Assembly: GCF_019972135.1 (NCBI RefSeq) | Contig: NZ_BPFI01000001.1 | Location: 1,718,177 to 1,782,176, forward strand | Direction of reading: 5' to 3' | Length of the DNA stretch: 64,000 nt | From: Sulfurovum sp. TSL1 | GTDB lineage: Bacteria; Campylobacterota; Campylobacteria; Campylobacterales; Sulfurovaceae | In this document: positions 17,417 to 26,825 of the stretch, piece after piece | Numbering within the stretch: position 1 is the first letter of the stretch | Layout of the letters: each line of letters opens with the position of its first letter | Position numbers and translations under genes: made by a program | The notes under the pieces: generated by a model | Told to the model about the DNA's origin: nothing | Seen by the model: only the letters and a program-made list of their open reading frames with translations | Databases searched by the model: none

Positions 17417-18520
17417 CTAGAGTGAAAATCCGTACAGCTCATGGTAGGTTTTCATCGCATAGCGATCTGTCATCGCTGCAATATAATCTGCGATAACCCG
17501 CTCTTTCGTACGTACATCAAAGAGCTCAAGTTGATGAGGGGGAAGCAGATCTGTATCTTCTGTAAATGCTCTGTAGAGTCCTTGTATACACTGTTTCCCT
17601 GCGTGCATTTTACGTACTATTTTTTGATGTCTATAGAGTTTCTGATGCAGCAGTTTTTTGAGTTTTTTAAGCTGTGTTCCCGTCTCTTTTGAAAATCCCA
17701 CAGGTAATTTCTCTTCTGCATCTATGGTCACACAAATAGGTCTCTCTTGTCTATATTTTTTTGTACCCTCTTTTGAGTTTGCTATAAAATCTTCTACAAG
17801 CAGCTTAATGAGTCCGGCTACAAAACGGTGTCTATAAAGTTTTTCGTCTCTCTTCACGCCCTCATTTTGTACCACTGCATCCACTCTTAAACAGAGCGCA
17901 TCGTTCAAGAGATCCTCAAATGCTATGAGCCCGTATTTGATACCGTCATCTATGTCATGTGAGGTATAGGCGATCTCATCTGCATGATCCACTACCATCG
18001 CTTCAAGCGAAGGGTGTTTGTCTAGATCAAAATGGGGATCCAATCCCCCAAAAAAAGGCTTTTTATAGGGATAGGAGTGTTTCAGTACCCCTTCTAGCGT
18101 AGCAAAGGTAAGATTGAGCCCATCAAACTCTTTATACCGTTTTTCCAGTTTGGTCAGTACTCTAAAGGATTGAAAATTATGTTCAAATCCCAGGGGTCTG
18201 CCGTCTGCCTTGAGAAGTTTGTCTAACTCGTCTCCGCCCACATGCCCGAAAGGTGTATGTCCCAGATCATGTGAAAGTGCGATCACTTCTGCAAGGGTCT
18301 CATTGAGTTCCAGCATACGTGAAAGCGTCCTGGCGATCTGACTCACTTCAAGCGAATGGGTCAAACGTGTACGAAAATAGTCACCCTCATGGTTTAAAAA
18401 AACCTGTGTTTTATACTCTAACCGTCTGAAAGAGCTGCAATGCACCACCCTGTCCCTGTCTCTTGCATAAGGGTCTCTAAAATCTTTTTCGAAACTAAAA
18501 AATCGTTCATCGGGTCTCAC
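17417..18520 (-). CDS. dgt: dGTPase (deoxyguanosinetriphosphate triphosphohydrolase), Dgt-like
   Basis: HD-domain enzyme that splits dNTPs into nucleoside and triphosphate, controlling dNTP pools. The metal-binding residues are visible: RLTHSLEVSQIAR, ALSHDLGHTPFGHVGGD (HD), and VDHADEIAYTSHDIDDGI. N-terminus DPYARDRDRVVHCSSFRRLE is a signature of the family. The ORF begins with GTG (AAGGA seven bases upstream). 367 residues matches the short bacterial dNTPase class. Divergent from thyX, so two dTTP/dNTP metabolism genes share a 74-80 base promoter region. Confidence 0.93.
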   Translation of the reverse strand: MRPDERFFSFEKDFRDPYARDRDRVVHCSSFRRLEYKTQVFLNHEGDYFRTRLTHSLEVSQIARTLSRMLELNETLAEVIALSHDLGHTPFGHVGGDELDKLLKADGRPLGFEHNFQSFRVLTKLEKRYKEFDGLNLTFATLEGVLKHSYPYKKPFFGGLDPHFDLDKHPSLEAMVVDHADEIAYTSHDIDDGIKYGLIAFEDLLNDALCLRVDAVVQNEGVKRDEKLYRHRFVAGLIKLLVEDFIANSKEGTKKYRQERPICVTIDAEEKLPVGFSKETGTQLKKLKKLLHQKLYRHQKIVRKMHAGKQCIQGLYRAFTEDTDLLPPHQLELFDVRTKERVIADYIAAMTDRYAMKTYHELYGFSL

Positions 18521-18600
18521 AGCATAATCCTTATCTTATATAGTATAGCTCTAAATTTATAGTGATATAATTGTATCTAAATATATGAGGGAGTGTGCCC

Positions 18601-19440
18601 ATGGAAACAATGGAAATGTATCACATAGCGTATGAAAAACCTAAAGTTACACTTTTACAACAATCCGGCCTTGGTGTTGCAGAGATCGCAGCTAGAACAT
18701 GTTATGACAGTTTTGAAAACAGTGAAAACGCATGTGTGAAGCATGCAATGCTCGATCTGGATACGGAAGCCATCAATAACATCGATGATTCAGATCTGCT
18801 CTCTAACCTTGCCTGGGTACATCACCATCACTCCATCATCGAACATGCGACTTTGAGTTATTTGATACAAGGAACTTCACGAGGGGTACTTCAGGAGCAT
18901 GCAAGACATAGACTCCAGGCGATCTCTGTGAGAAGTACACGCTACACGATGTCAAGCGTTATCAATGCTTTTGTGGCTTCCATTGAGGAAGAAGACGGTT
19001 TTGCCTTCTTTTTTGAAACACTTCTCGCTTTAAACCTCTTCGTCATTACAGACAGAGAATATTTACACATCGAGATCAGAGCTATCTATGACAAATTACA
19101 TTTTCAATATCAAAGAGACACTGATTTCATACACACTGCTGTAGCAAAATCTTCTATTCCTTTCATCGAAGAAAACAAGGGCGATGCTGCTGCACTTTTT
19201 AAAGCATTGGAAAACGGAAAGAAAAAAAGAAATGTGGGAGATGGCTTTAAGCACATTGTCACAGATAACTGGAAAGTGGACATGGTGGTCACCTTTAACA
19301 TCAGAAGTCTCAAGAACTATTTTGACCTCAGGGATTCCGGTGCAGCATGGTTCCAGATACAATGGCTGGCTGAGGCAATGAAAGCAGTCACCCCTGTAAA
19401 ATATCTGAAACTCATCGATAAGAATTATAAAGATAAATAA
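18601..19440 (+). CDS. thyX: ThyX, flavin-dependent thymidylate synthase
   Basis: FAD- and NADPH-dependent dUMP methylation to dTMP, replacing ThyA. The ThyX signature is present as ARHRLQAISVRSTRYT (RHR-x7-S). WVHHHHSIIEHATLSYLI is the conserved N-terminal flavin/substrate segment, and IRSLKNYFDLRDSGAAWFQI corresponds to the C-terminal substrate-contact region. Start ATG 18601 is favoured over the in-frame GTG at 18595 by AGGGAG seven bases upstream. Length 279 is slightly long, with an inserted segment at about 120-170. Confidence 0.95.
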   Translation: METMEMYHIAYEKPKVTLLQQSGLGVAEIAARTCYDSFENSENACVKHAMLDLDTEAINNIDDSDLLSNLAWVHHHHSIIEHATLSYLIQGTSRGVLQEHARHRLQAISVRSTRYTMSSVINAFVASIEEEDGFAFFFETLLALNLFVITDREYLHIEIRAIYDKLHFQYQRDTDFIHTAVAKSSIPFIEENKGDAAALFKALENGKKKRNVGDGFKHIVTDNWKVDMVVTFNIRSLKNYFDLRDSGAAWFQIQWLAEAMKAVTPVKYLKLIDKNYKDK

Positions 19441-19482
19441 ACCTCTAAAGATTCTTTTCTAGAGATATATTTCAAAAATTAA

Positions 19483-19512
19483 TTGACATTTAATATTATA
19501 TTATAATATAAT
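19483..19512 (+). promoter_or_regulatory. Promoter of the outer-membrane barrel gene
   Basis: Consensus TTGACA (19483-19488) and TATAAT (19507-19512) with an 18-base spacer of almost pure A/T. 38 bases upstream of the ATG. Confidence 0.7.
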
Positions 19513-19550
19513 ATATTTTAATGACATTTCAATAATACAAGGAGTATAAA

Positions 19551-20102
19551 ATGAAAAAATTAAATCTTTCATTAGTAGCGTTTTTGACAATGAGTGCATT
19601 CGCAACAGCGGGTGGAGATATCGCACCGGTTGAGCCAGTAGTAGAGACTCCAATGGTAGAAGAATCTACAGGTTCATTTTATGTAGGTTTAGGCTATTCC
19701 TATATGAATTTGGATCCGGATAATAATGCCGAGGCAGATGGCGACGCAGTACTTTTACTGGCAGGGTACAACTTTAACCAATATATCGGTGTAGAAGGTA
19801 GATACTCTGGACTTACCGATTGTCTTGAAAACACTGCCATCTATCTTAAACCTATGTATCCAATAGGCGGAATTACACTTTACGGATTGCTTGGGTACGG
19901 GCAAGTGGATTATGATGGTGCACAAAGCCTATCTGAATCTGGTTTTCAGTGGGGGCTAGGTGCCAGCTATGAAGTGCTTGAGAATATAGGTGTCTTCGTA
20001 GATTATACAAACCTCTATGATGACACAGGATTTGATGGTGCATTGCTAAACCAAGATGTTCTGGCTGATTCTATCAATGTAGGATTTACCTATACATTCT
20101 AA
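19551..20102 (+). CDS. Outer-membrane beta-barrel protein, OmpX/OprF-like
   Basis: 183 residues: signal peptide 1-20 (cleavage after AFATA), a short acidic linker, then about eight amphipathic beta strands beginning GSFYVGLGYSYMNLD and ending in the C-terminal strand DSINVGFTYTF with a terminal phenylalanine, the BAM recognition signal. Small eight-stranded porin-like barrels of this layout include OmpX and OmpA N-domains. Strong own promoter and a hairpin after the stop mark it as monocistronic and probably abundant. Ligand unknown. Confidence 0.85.
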   Translation: MKKLNLSLVAFLTMSAFATAGGDIAPVEPVVETPMVEESTGSFYVGLGYSYMNLDPDNNAEADGDAVLLLAGYNFNQYIGVEGRYSGLTDCLENTAIYLKPMYPIGGITLYGLLGYGQVDYDGAQSLSESGFQWGLGASYEVLENIGVFVDYTNLYDDTGFDGALLNQDVLADSINVGFTYTF

Positions 20103-20108
20103 AATGGA

Positions 20109-20128
20109 GCTAAGCCTTAAGGCTTAGC
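20109..20128 (+). terminator. Perfect palindrome after the barrel gene
   Basis: GCTAAGCCTTAAGGCTTAGC, a perfect 20-base palindrome 6 bases after the stop. No T-run follows on the plus strand, so termination there is not assured. Confidence 0.5.
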
Positions 20129-20240
20129 CCTATAAAACGCTTACCCATTTACCCTTTCCTGCTACAATTGAACTTACACTAAATTTCACTATAATACGTT
20201 TTCATAAAATACTTTATACTATAAATTTTGGAGCACTTTT

Positions 20241-21947
20241 TTGCGTTTTTCAACACTACTGATATTTTTACTATTGACACTGAATCCTCTTCATGGGGAA
20301 ATACTTTCCATGGAGAACATCGCTGCCCATATCCAAAAAGGCGTCCAGACACGTATCACCGGCCAAAACAGATCTATCATCCAAGATATCTATGCCCAAA
20401 CCGGGGATAAGCCTCTATGGATCGGTGATAAAAACAGGATAAGAACAAGTCATCTGATACAAGCGCTCAATGACCCTCTTTTTAACTATAAAAATAAATC
20501 ATTTGATCAAAGATCCATCAAACATCTCTTTTATCAGCTTGACAATGGAGAGATCAGCCAGGCAAAACAGGCCTCTACCTATGCAAAACTTGACCTAGTA
20601 CTTACCAGCTCATTTGTGCGTTTGGTAAGATTTATTGTTCAGGGTGATGTAGACTGGAACCTTGTGCAGGAGAAACTGAACAGCCTTAAAAAAAGTGATG
20701 ATATCGCAGCCCGATGGGAAATGGAGCCTAAAGCATTTCCGGATCTTGACGAACTGATCTCTGCCATAGAAAATGACACTATTTATGAGTATCTGACTAC
20801 GCTTCTCCCGATGGAAAAACGATACAGACAACTGGTCAAACTTCTTAACGATTATCGCAGGATGGATAAATTTCCGAAGATCAAATACAGTAATGAAACG
20901 TTGAAACTGGGTGACCGTTCCAGTCGTGTTGAAGAGATAAAGAAACGACTGCAGATCACTGGAGATTACCCTAAAAATGCGCCTATTGACAGTAAATTTG
21001 ATGAAGCACTTAAAAAGGCTGTCATGACCTACCAAAAGCGTTATTTGATCAAAGTAAGCGGTATCGTGGACAGAACAACGACCTACTATCTTAATCTTCC
21101 TGCAAAAAGTAATATACAGGCCATTATTACCAATTTGGATAAAACGAAACTCTATCCGAAACAATTTGAAGATGAGTATATCGAAGTGAATATCCCTGAT
21201 TTTAATCTTCGGTACTACAAAGACCATGAAATGATCATGAAAAAAGGTATCGTAGTAGGGCGTATAGACAGACCGACACCCCTTTTCTCCAATGCCATAC
21301 GTTATATGGTACTCAACCCCACATGGACCATTACCGATAATCTGGTAAAACGGGATCTGATCCCTGTACTTAGAGAAAATCCTATGTATCTGGAAGAGAA
21401 CAATATTCATGCATTTCAGGGTAAAAAAGAGATACAGGTCACACCAGAGATGCTCGACCCTTATGAAAAAAGTGAAGAACGTGTACCTTACCGTTTTGTA
21501 CAGTTCCCGGGTGACAATAATGCTCTGGGAAGAGTGAAGTTCATGTTCCCCAACAAATACGATGTATATCTGCATGATACGGATAATAAATCACTGCTTT
21601 CACGACGTTATAAGATCTATAGTTCGGGCTGTATGCGTCTGGAGAAACCTTTTGATCTTGTATCCTTATTGCTCGAACACGTAAGAAAGAGTTATTCACA
21701 GAGTGAGATCGAGGAAATACTTGAAAGTAACAAACCAACGACTATCGGACTCAAACAAACTGTACCTATACATATGGTTTATTTTACGGTGTATGAAGAG
21801 GATGGGTTGGCTTATTTTAAAAATGATATCTATCTCTATGATAAGATCATTGAAGAATCAGTCGTGGGCAATAAAAAGTCTACATTTACAGTACCTAAAA
21901 AACGTATGATCTCTGTAAAGAAAAACGCAAAACCGCTTTCTAACTAG
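20241..21947 (+). CDS. Periplasmic L,D-transpeptidase with peptidoglycan-binding domain (YcbB-like)
   Basis: 568-residue murein L,D-transpeptidase expected to form 3-3 crosslinks. Start is TTG at 20241 with TTGGAG upstream; a signal peptide follows ([18 protein letters not shown]). The PG_binding_1 domain lies at about 230-290 ([20 protein letters not shown]). The YkuD catalytic domain runs at about 310-490: VYLHDT holds the conserved histidine and [14 protein letters not shown] holds the catalytic cysteine (GCMR). This layout matches YcbB/LdtD. Overlaps the convergent ruvC by 8 bases. The C-terminal basic tail is unusual and unassigned. Confidence 0.93.
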   Translation: MRFSTLLIFLLLTLNPLHGEILSMENIAAHIQKGVQTRITGQNRSIIQDIYAQTGDKPLWIGDKNRIRTSHLIQALNDPLFNYKNKSFDQRSIKHLFYQLDNGEISQAKQASTYAKLDLVLTSSFVRLVRFIVQGDVDWNLVQEKLNSLKKSDDIAARWEMEPKAFPDLDELISAIENDTIYEYLTTLLPMEKRYRQLVKLLNDYRRMDKFPKIKYSNETLKLGDRSSRVEEIKKRLQITGDYPKNAPIDSKFDEALKKAVMTYQKRYLIKVSGIVDRTTTYYLNLPAKSNIQAIITNLDKTKLYPKQFEDEYIEVNIPDFNLRYYKDHEMIMKKGIVVGRIDRPTPLFSNAIRYMVLNPTWTITDNLVKRDLIPVLRENPMYLEENNIHAFQGKKEIQVTPEMLDPYEKSEERVPYRFVQFPGDNNALGRVKFMFPNKYDVYLHDTDNKSLLSRRYKIYSSGCMRLEKPFDLVSLLLEHVRKSYSQSEIEEILESNKPTTIGLKQTVPIHMVYFTVYEEDGLAYFKNDIYLYDKIIEESVVGNKKSTFTVPKKRMISVKKNAKPLSN

Positions 21948-22425
21948 ATTTCTTTCGCAGTTTTACCCTTTGGAGATGCGTCAAGGCGATAGCCATGGCA
22001 TCAGTGATATCCAAAGGCTTTATCTCCTTTTTGATACCAAAGAGTCTTTTTACCATAAAGGCAACCTGTTCCTTATCTGCTTTTCCGTTGCCTGTGACCG
22101 CTTTTTTGACCTGTAACGGGGTATATTCATAGAAATAACCTATCTCTTGCAGTATCTTTAATGAGAGGGCCCCCCTGAACTGTGCAAGCTTTAGAACCGA
22201 CTTGGGATTATAGGCAAAAAAGATATCTTCAATGGCCACTTCATCTACTTTATGCGCCTTTAAAATGATGTCTATTCCCTCTGCAAGCTCGACGATCTGT
22301 TCCTGTAACTCTTTTGCTTTGATTTTCAGTAAGCCTGCTTCAACAAGTGAAAAACTTTTCCCGTCCCAAAATATGATACAGTACCCTAAATTACGGCTTC
22401 CGGGGTCTATTCCTAAAATATTCAT
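21940..22425 (-). CDS. ruvC: RuvC, Holliday-junction resolvase
   Basis: Endonuclease that resolves four-way junctions with RuvAB. 161 residues, standard. Catalytic acids are visible: [13 protein letters not shown] (first Asp), [18 protein letters not shown] (Glu), and the C-terminal [14 protein letters not shown] (Asp pair region). Its ATG (22425) sits inside the first DnaA-box cluster, so the gene starts at the replication origin and diverges from dnaA. Confidence 0.95.
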   Translation of the reverse strand: MNILGIDPGSRNLGYCIIFWDGKSFSLVEAGLLKIKAKELQEQIVELAEGIDIILKAHKVDEVAIEDIFFAYNPKSVLKLAQFRGALSLKILQEIGYFYEYTPLQVKKAVTGNGKADKEQVAFMVKRLFGIKKEIKPLDITDAMAIALTHLQRVKLRKKSS

Positions 22426-22562
22426 TCACACCTTTGTTCACATAGTGAATAAAATTATTCAACTCTGTTTAATAACGCTATTTTAGCTTAAATTGGCTAA
22501 AATGTTGTAAGTTATTCACATTGAGAATTTTAACTCTCAAAAACCGTGAAAATTTATTCACA
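22421..22562. other. oriC1-like DnaA-box cluster between ruvC and dnaA
   Basis: At least five matches or near matches to TTATTCACA: 22421-22429 (TTCATTCAC), 22434-22442 (TTGTTCACA), 22444-22452 (reverse, TTATTCACT), 22512-22520 and 22554-22562 (both perfect TTATTCACA). The spacing and dnaA location match the upstream subregion of bipartite Campylobacterota origins. It may also autoregulate dnaA. Confidence 0.85.
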
Positions 22563-22590
22563 CATTTAAAAATATCAAAGGCATGAACGG

Positions 22591-23925
22591 ATGAATATAG
22601 GACAAAAAGTACTTTTTGAACTGAAAAAAGAGATCACAGAAGTAGAATATGAACGATATATTAAAAACCTTACCTATGATACCAAACGTTCCCGAAGTAA
22701 TATTGCCTATTTTAATGCTCCCAATATGATCGTTGCAAAATGGATCAAAAGTAAATATACGGATAAACTGATGCATCTTTTTGAATTGCAGAACGAAATA
22801 AAACCGGAAATAGAGATCACCGTAGGTAAACAAAAAGATCAACATGCTGCACCCGCTGCAAAACATACCAGCGAAAAAAGTCATTCGAAAAGTACCTATC
22901 TCAATCCCTCTTTGACCTTTGATAGTTTTATTGTAGGAGACTCCAACCAATTTGCCTATACGACTGCAAAATCCGTCGCAGAAAAGCCCGGTAAACTCTA
23001 TAACCCTCTTTTCCTCTACGGTGGTGTAGGACTGGGTAAGACCCATCTTCTCCAAGCCATAGGTAATTATCATATAGATCTGGGTAAAACGGTCATCTAT
23101 ACGACACTGGAACAATTCATGAACTCTTTTACTTCACATCTGCGTTCACAGACTATGGACAGATTTAGAGACAAGTTCAGAGAGTGTGACCTTCTGCTTA
23201 TCGATGATATACAGTTCCTAAGCAGAAAAGAACAGACCCAAGAAGAGTTTTTTCACACGTTTAATGAACTCTATAACAATAATAAACAGATCGTGATCAC
23301 TTCAGACAGACAACCCAATAAGATCGCCGGACTTGTCGACAGACTGCGAACCCGTTTTGAAATGGGACTTATGGCAGATATACAACCACCTGGACTGGAG
23401 ACCAAAATTGCCATCATTCAAAAAAAATGTGAACTTGACGGTATCACACTTGATAATGAGATCGTCAATTACATCGCTACACATATGGGTGACAATATAC
23501 GTGAGATTGAAGGGACCATTATTAAACTGAACGCGCTGTCGTCTATGCTGAACCAGGAAATTACCCTTGATTTCGCACAAAACGCCATCAAAGATCAGCT
23601 CAAAGAGAAAAAAGAGAATATTACGATCGATGAAATCGTAAAGATCATTTCAAAAGAGCTCAATATCAAACCTTCTGATATGAAATCGAAAAAACGTACC
23701 AAAAATGTGGTCAATGCAAGAAGAATTGCGATCTATTTGGCCAGAAATCTTACACCGAACTCTATGCCTCAGATTGCTGTATATTTTGGAATGAAAGACC
23801 ATACAGCCATATCACATGCGATGAAAAAAATCAACGAGATCATAGAAAGTGATGAAAATTTTAAAGTCATTTTGGAGGAGCTCTCAAACAAAGTAAATAC
23901 ACATACGCAAAGTGAGCCGCTCTAA
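22591..23925 (+). CDS. dnaA: DnaA, chromosomal replication initiator
   Basis: AAA+ initiator that binds DnaA boxes and opens oriC. 444 residues in four domains: N-terminal DnaB-contact domain (1-75), linker (about 76-105), AAA+ domain with Walker A GGVGLGKT at 144-151 and Walker B LLLIDDIQFL, and a C-terminal helix-turn-helix ending with DHTAISHAMKKI, the DnaA-box reading signature. Flanked by boxes on both sides. Promoter and autoregulation are probably within 22426-22590. Confidence 0.98.
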   Translation: MNIGQKVLFELKKEITEVEYERYIKNLTYDTKRSRSNIAYFNAPNMIVAKWIKSKYTDKLMHLFELQNEIKPEIEITVGKQKDQHAAPAAKHTSEKSHSKSTYLNPSLTFDSFIVGDSNQFAYTTAKSVAEKPGKLYNPLFLYGGVGLGKTHLLQAIGNYHIDLGKTVIYTTLEQFMNSFTSHLRSQTMDRFRDKFRECDLLLIDDIQFLSRKEQTQEEFFHTFNELYNNNKQIVITSDRQPNKIAGLVDRLRTRFEMGLMADIQPPGLETKIAIIQKKCELDGITLDNEIVNYIATHMGDNIREIEGTIIKLNALSSMLNQEITLDFAQNAIKDQLKEKKENITIDEIVKIISKELNIKPSDMKSKKRTKNVVNARRIAIYLARNLTPNSMPQIAVYFGMKDHTAISHAMKKINEIIESDENFKVILEELSNKVNTHTQSEPL

Positions 23926-23975
23926 ACAATATTTCATCATAGAAAACTTGAATAAAAAAAAGATATAATTTTAAA

Positions 23976-24087
23976 AGTGAATAAATGTGAATGTTTAAAA
24001 AAAGTTTGACATTCGCTTAAACAACGGTCACACAAGCAATAAAGTAGTTTTTCACATATTCATGTCACACTACTACTATCTACTACT
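23976..24087. other. oriC2-like region with DnaA boxes and DnaA-trio-like tract
   Basis: Between dnaA and dnaN. Box matches: 23976-23984 (reverse TTATTCACT), 23986-23993 (TGTGAATG context), 24048-24056 (TTTTTCACA), plus variants GGTCACAC and TGTCACAC. Immediately after TGTCACAC, the tract at 24069-24087 reads as CTACTA-type triplets (5'-TAG repeats on the minus strand), then TTTTATTAAAAATA. A box, triplet and AT-rich order of this sort marks the unwinding element in other origins. Confidence 0.75.
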
Positions 24088-24110
24088 TTTATTAAAAATA
24101 AGGAGAGTCA

Positions 24111-25178
24111 ATGAAGATAAGAGCACAAAAACAAATTATAGAATCTATACTCATTAATTTACAGCCTTTTTTAGAAAAAAAAGATGCAAGTCAAATTACT
24201 TCACATATATTGTTTGCCACACAAGACAATAAATGTATTGTTAAGGCTACAGATTCTGAAATAGGTTTACAGATTGTTACTGATAATATTAGTATAGAAG
24301 CAGAAGGATCATTTACTGCACACGGTAAAAAACTTCTGGATATTATTCGTATACTTAAAGATGATGATATTACTTTAGAAATCTTAGACAATACACTGAT
24401 TATCAAACAAAAACATTCTAAATTTAAACTTCCTACATTTGATGCCAACTCTTATCCGTTATTCCCAACTATAAATGATAAACCTCAAATTTCTCTGGAT
24501 TCTCTCAATTTGATTCAAAATCTTAAAAAGATCTCTCCTGCAATTGATACAAACAATCCAAAATTTGAACTCAATGGTGCTTTGATCAATATAAAAAATG
24601 ACGGTACGGATTTGGTAGGTACGGATACCAGAAGATTGGCCATTGCTACCATTCCAGGTACTAATACTGAAACGCTCTCTTTAATTGTGCCTAAAAAAGC
24701 TATTTTAGAAATTCAAAAACTTTTTTTAGATCAAATCGATATCTTCTTTGATGAAACCAATCTTATTATTTCAAATGAAAATTACTATTTCTATACAAGA
24801 TTGATCAATGGAAAATTCCCGGATTATCAACGTATCATCCCGGCTACGACCAAGCACCAGATCACACTTCCAAAAAAAGAGATGGTCGATGCGATCAAAA
24901 TGATCACTACGATCTCACAAGAGATAAAAATGACACTTTTATCTGATACCATTATTTTTAATTCATTGAGTGCCGATAATGTAGAAGCAAAAACAGAATT
25001 GGAACTCAACACTGGTTTAAACGATAAATTTGAACTTTCATTCAACAGTAAATATATCTTGGACTTTATCTCACAAGTCAATAAAAATGAGTTTACTATT
25101 GAATTCAATGAACCGTCACTGCCGTTTATCGTCAAAGACGATAATTTTATTACAATCATCATGCCGATCGTGGCATAA
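24111..25178 (+). CDS. dnaN: DnaN, DNA polymerase III beta sliding clamp
   Basis: Ring-shaped processivity clamp, 355 residues of three repeated subdomains. Recognisable stretches include DGTDLVGTDTRRLAIA (the conserved TD-RRLA loop) and the C-terminal FIVKDDNFITIIMPIVA, the usual end of the clamp. GGAGAG lies just before the ATG. It follows oriC2, and pyrG starts 15 bases downstream. Base composition is markedly more AT-rich than neighbours. Confidence 0.97.
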   Translation: MKIRAQKQIIESILINLQPFLEKKDASQITSHILFATQDNKCIVKATDSEIGLQIVTDNISIEAEGSFTAHGKKLLDIIRILKDDDITLEILDNTLIIKQKHSKFKLPTFDANSYPLFPTINDKPQISLDSLNLIQNLKKISPAIDTNNPKFELNGALINIKNDGTDLVGTDTRRLAIATIPGTNTETLSLIVPKKAILEIQKLFLDQIDIFFDETNLIISNENYYFYTRLINGKFPDYQRIIPATTKHQITLPKKEMVDAIKMITTISQEIKMTLLSDTIIFNSLSADNVEAKTELELNTGLNDKFELSFNSKYILDFISQVNKNEFTIEFNEPSLPFIVKDDNFITIIMPIVA

Positions 25179-25193
25179 AAGGAAAAGCGTTAT

Positions 25194-26825
25194 ATGAGTG
25201 AAAATAAAACAAAATATATTTTTGTTACGGGTGGTGTACTTTCATCTTTGGGAAAAGGTATTACTGCTGCAAGTATAGGTACATTATTGAAACATACAGG
25301 ACAACGTGTAGGCGTATTGAAACTCGATCCCTATATCAATGTGGATCCTGGTACCATGTCACCTTTGGAACACGGTGAAGTCTTTGTGACCAAAGATGGT
25401 GCAGAAACAGATCTTGACCTGGGTCATTATGAACGATTTTTAGATACATCGTTGACACAGAACAATAACTTTACCACAGGTCTTGTCTATAAAACAGTGA
25501 TTGAAAATGAACGTAAAGGTAAGTATCTCGGTAAAACGATCCAAGTGGTTCCCCATATTGTCAATGAGATTAAAGATCGTATCGTCAAGGCAGGTGAAAA
25601 CAAAGATATTCTCATCGTGGAACTGGGTGGTACGACGGGTGATATCGAAGGTTTACCGTTTTTGGAGACGATCAGACAAATGAAACATGAATTTGGTAAA
25701 AGTCAGGTGATGAACATCCATGTCACGCTTTTACCTTATATCAAAGCTGCCGGAGAACTGAAAACAAAACCGACACAGCACTCTGTACAGGAACTTAGAC
25801 GCATAGGTATTGCACCGCACATGCTCGTGCTTCGTGCTGAAGTACCTGTTTCAACTGAAATTAAACGTAAAATAGCCTACTCTTGTGATGTAGATGAGGA
25901 TTCAGTGATCGTTGCTGCGGATGCACCTACGATTTATCAGGTACCTTTGAATTTTTTGGATCAGGATATACTGACACCTATCTGTAAACAGTTGGATCTT
26001 GAAAACTGTAACCCCAACATGGATAAATGGAGAGATCTGGTACACAAGATCATCCTGCCTAGTGACAGTTTGAAGATCGCATTCGTAGGTAAATATCTGG
26101 ATCTTAAAGAGTCTTACAAATCTTTAACCGAAGCCCTCATTCATGCAGGTGCTCATCTTGATACGAAAGTAGAGATCAAATGGGTGGACAGTGAGAAAAT
26201 TGAAGATGACGGTGTCCAAAAATATTTGAGTGACTGTGACGGTATTTTGGTCGCGGGCGGTTTTGGCGGACGCGGTGTGGAAGGTAAGATCCAGGCCATC
26301 CAGTATGCAAGAGAAAATAAAGTACCGTTTTTAGGTATCTGTCTTGGAATGCAACTGGCTATGATAGAATTTGCCAGACATGTCCTCGGTATAAAAGATG
26401 CAACTTCAGTGGAATTTGATGAAAATACCCCAAACCCTATTATCTATCTTATCGATGAATTCATAGATGCGAGCGGTTCAAAACAGGTAAGAACGACCAC
26501 ATCTCCTATGGGTGGGACCATGCGTCTTGGTGAATATGAATGTGAGACGAAAGAGGGTTCAAATCTTAGAGCCGCCTATGATTCTAAAATCATTTATGAA
26601 AGACATAGACACCGCTATGAGGCAAATCCTAAATATAGAGAAGCATTAGAAGCAAAAGGTATGGAGATCACAGGTGAATCTGACGGATTGATAGAAGCGG
26701 TAGAGGTGAAAGATCATCCTTGGTTCCTGGGTGTGCAGTTCCATCCGGAATTTACTTCCAGGCTTCAAAATGCCAATCCATCTATTCTGGCTTTTGTGAC
26801 TGCAGCCATGCAACATAAAAAATAG
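25194..26825 (+). CDS. pyrG: PyrG, CTP synthase
   Basis: Converts UTP to CTP using ATP and glutamine. N-terminal synthetase domain starts with [20 protein letters not shown] and [20 protein letters not shown]. The C-terminal class I amidotransferase contains the nucleophile loop [10 protein letters not shown] and the His-Glu pair in VQFHPEF. 543 residues, typical. RecJ follows directly after the TAG stop with no spacer, so they are translationally coupled: nucleotide supply and DNA repair in the same transcript as dnaN. Confidence 0.98.
   Translation: MSENKTKYIFVTGGVLSSLGKGITAASIGTLLKHTGQRVGVLKLDPYINVDPGTMSPLEHGEVFVTKDGAETDLDLGHYERFLDTSLTQNNNFTTGLVYKTVIENERKGKYLGKTIQVVPHIVNEIKDRIVKAGENKDILIVELGGTTGDIEGLPFLETIRQMKHEFGKSQVMNIHVTLLPYIKAAGELKTKPTQHSVQELRRIGIAPHMLVLRAEVPVSTEIKRKIAYSCDVDEDSVIVAADAPTIYQVPLNFLDQDILTPICKQLDLENCNPNMDKWRDLVHKIILPSDSLKIAFVGKYLDLKESYKSLTEALIHAGAHLDTKVEIKWVDSEKIEDDGVQKYLSDCDGILVAGGFGGRGVEGKIQAIQYARENKVPFLGICLGMQLAMIEFARHVLGIKDATSVEFDENTPNPIIYLIDEFIDASGSKQVRTTTSPMGGTMRLGEYECETKEGSNLRAAYDSKIIYERHRHRYEANPKYREALEAKGMEITGESDGLIEAVEVKDHPWFLGVQFHPEFTSRLQNANPSILAFVTAAMQHKK

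Noticed and set aside
19489..19520. Alternating A/T tract taken as an origin or repeat
   Set aside because: Better explained as the spacer and -10 of a consensus promoter.
20610..21575. 321-codon open frame antisense to the L,D-transpeptidase
   Set aside because: The sense strand encodes a complete catalytic domain with signal peptide; the antisense frame has no recognisable motifs.
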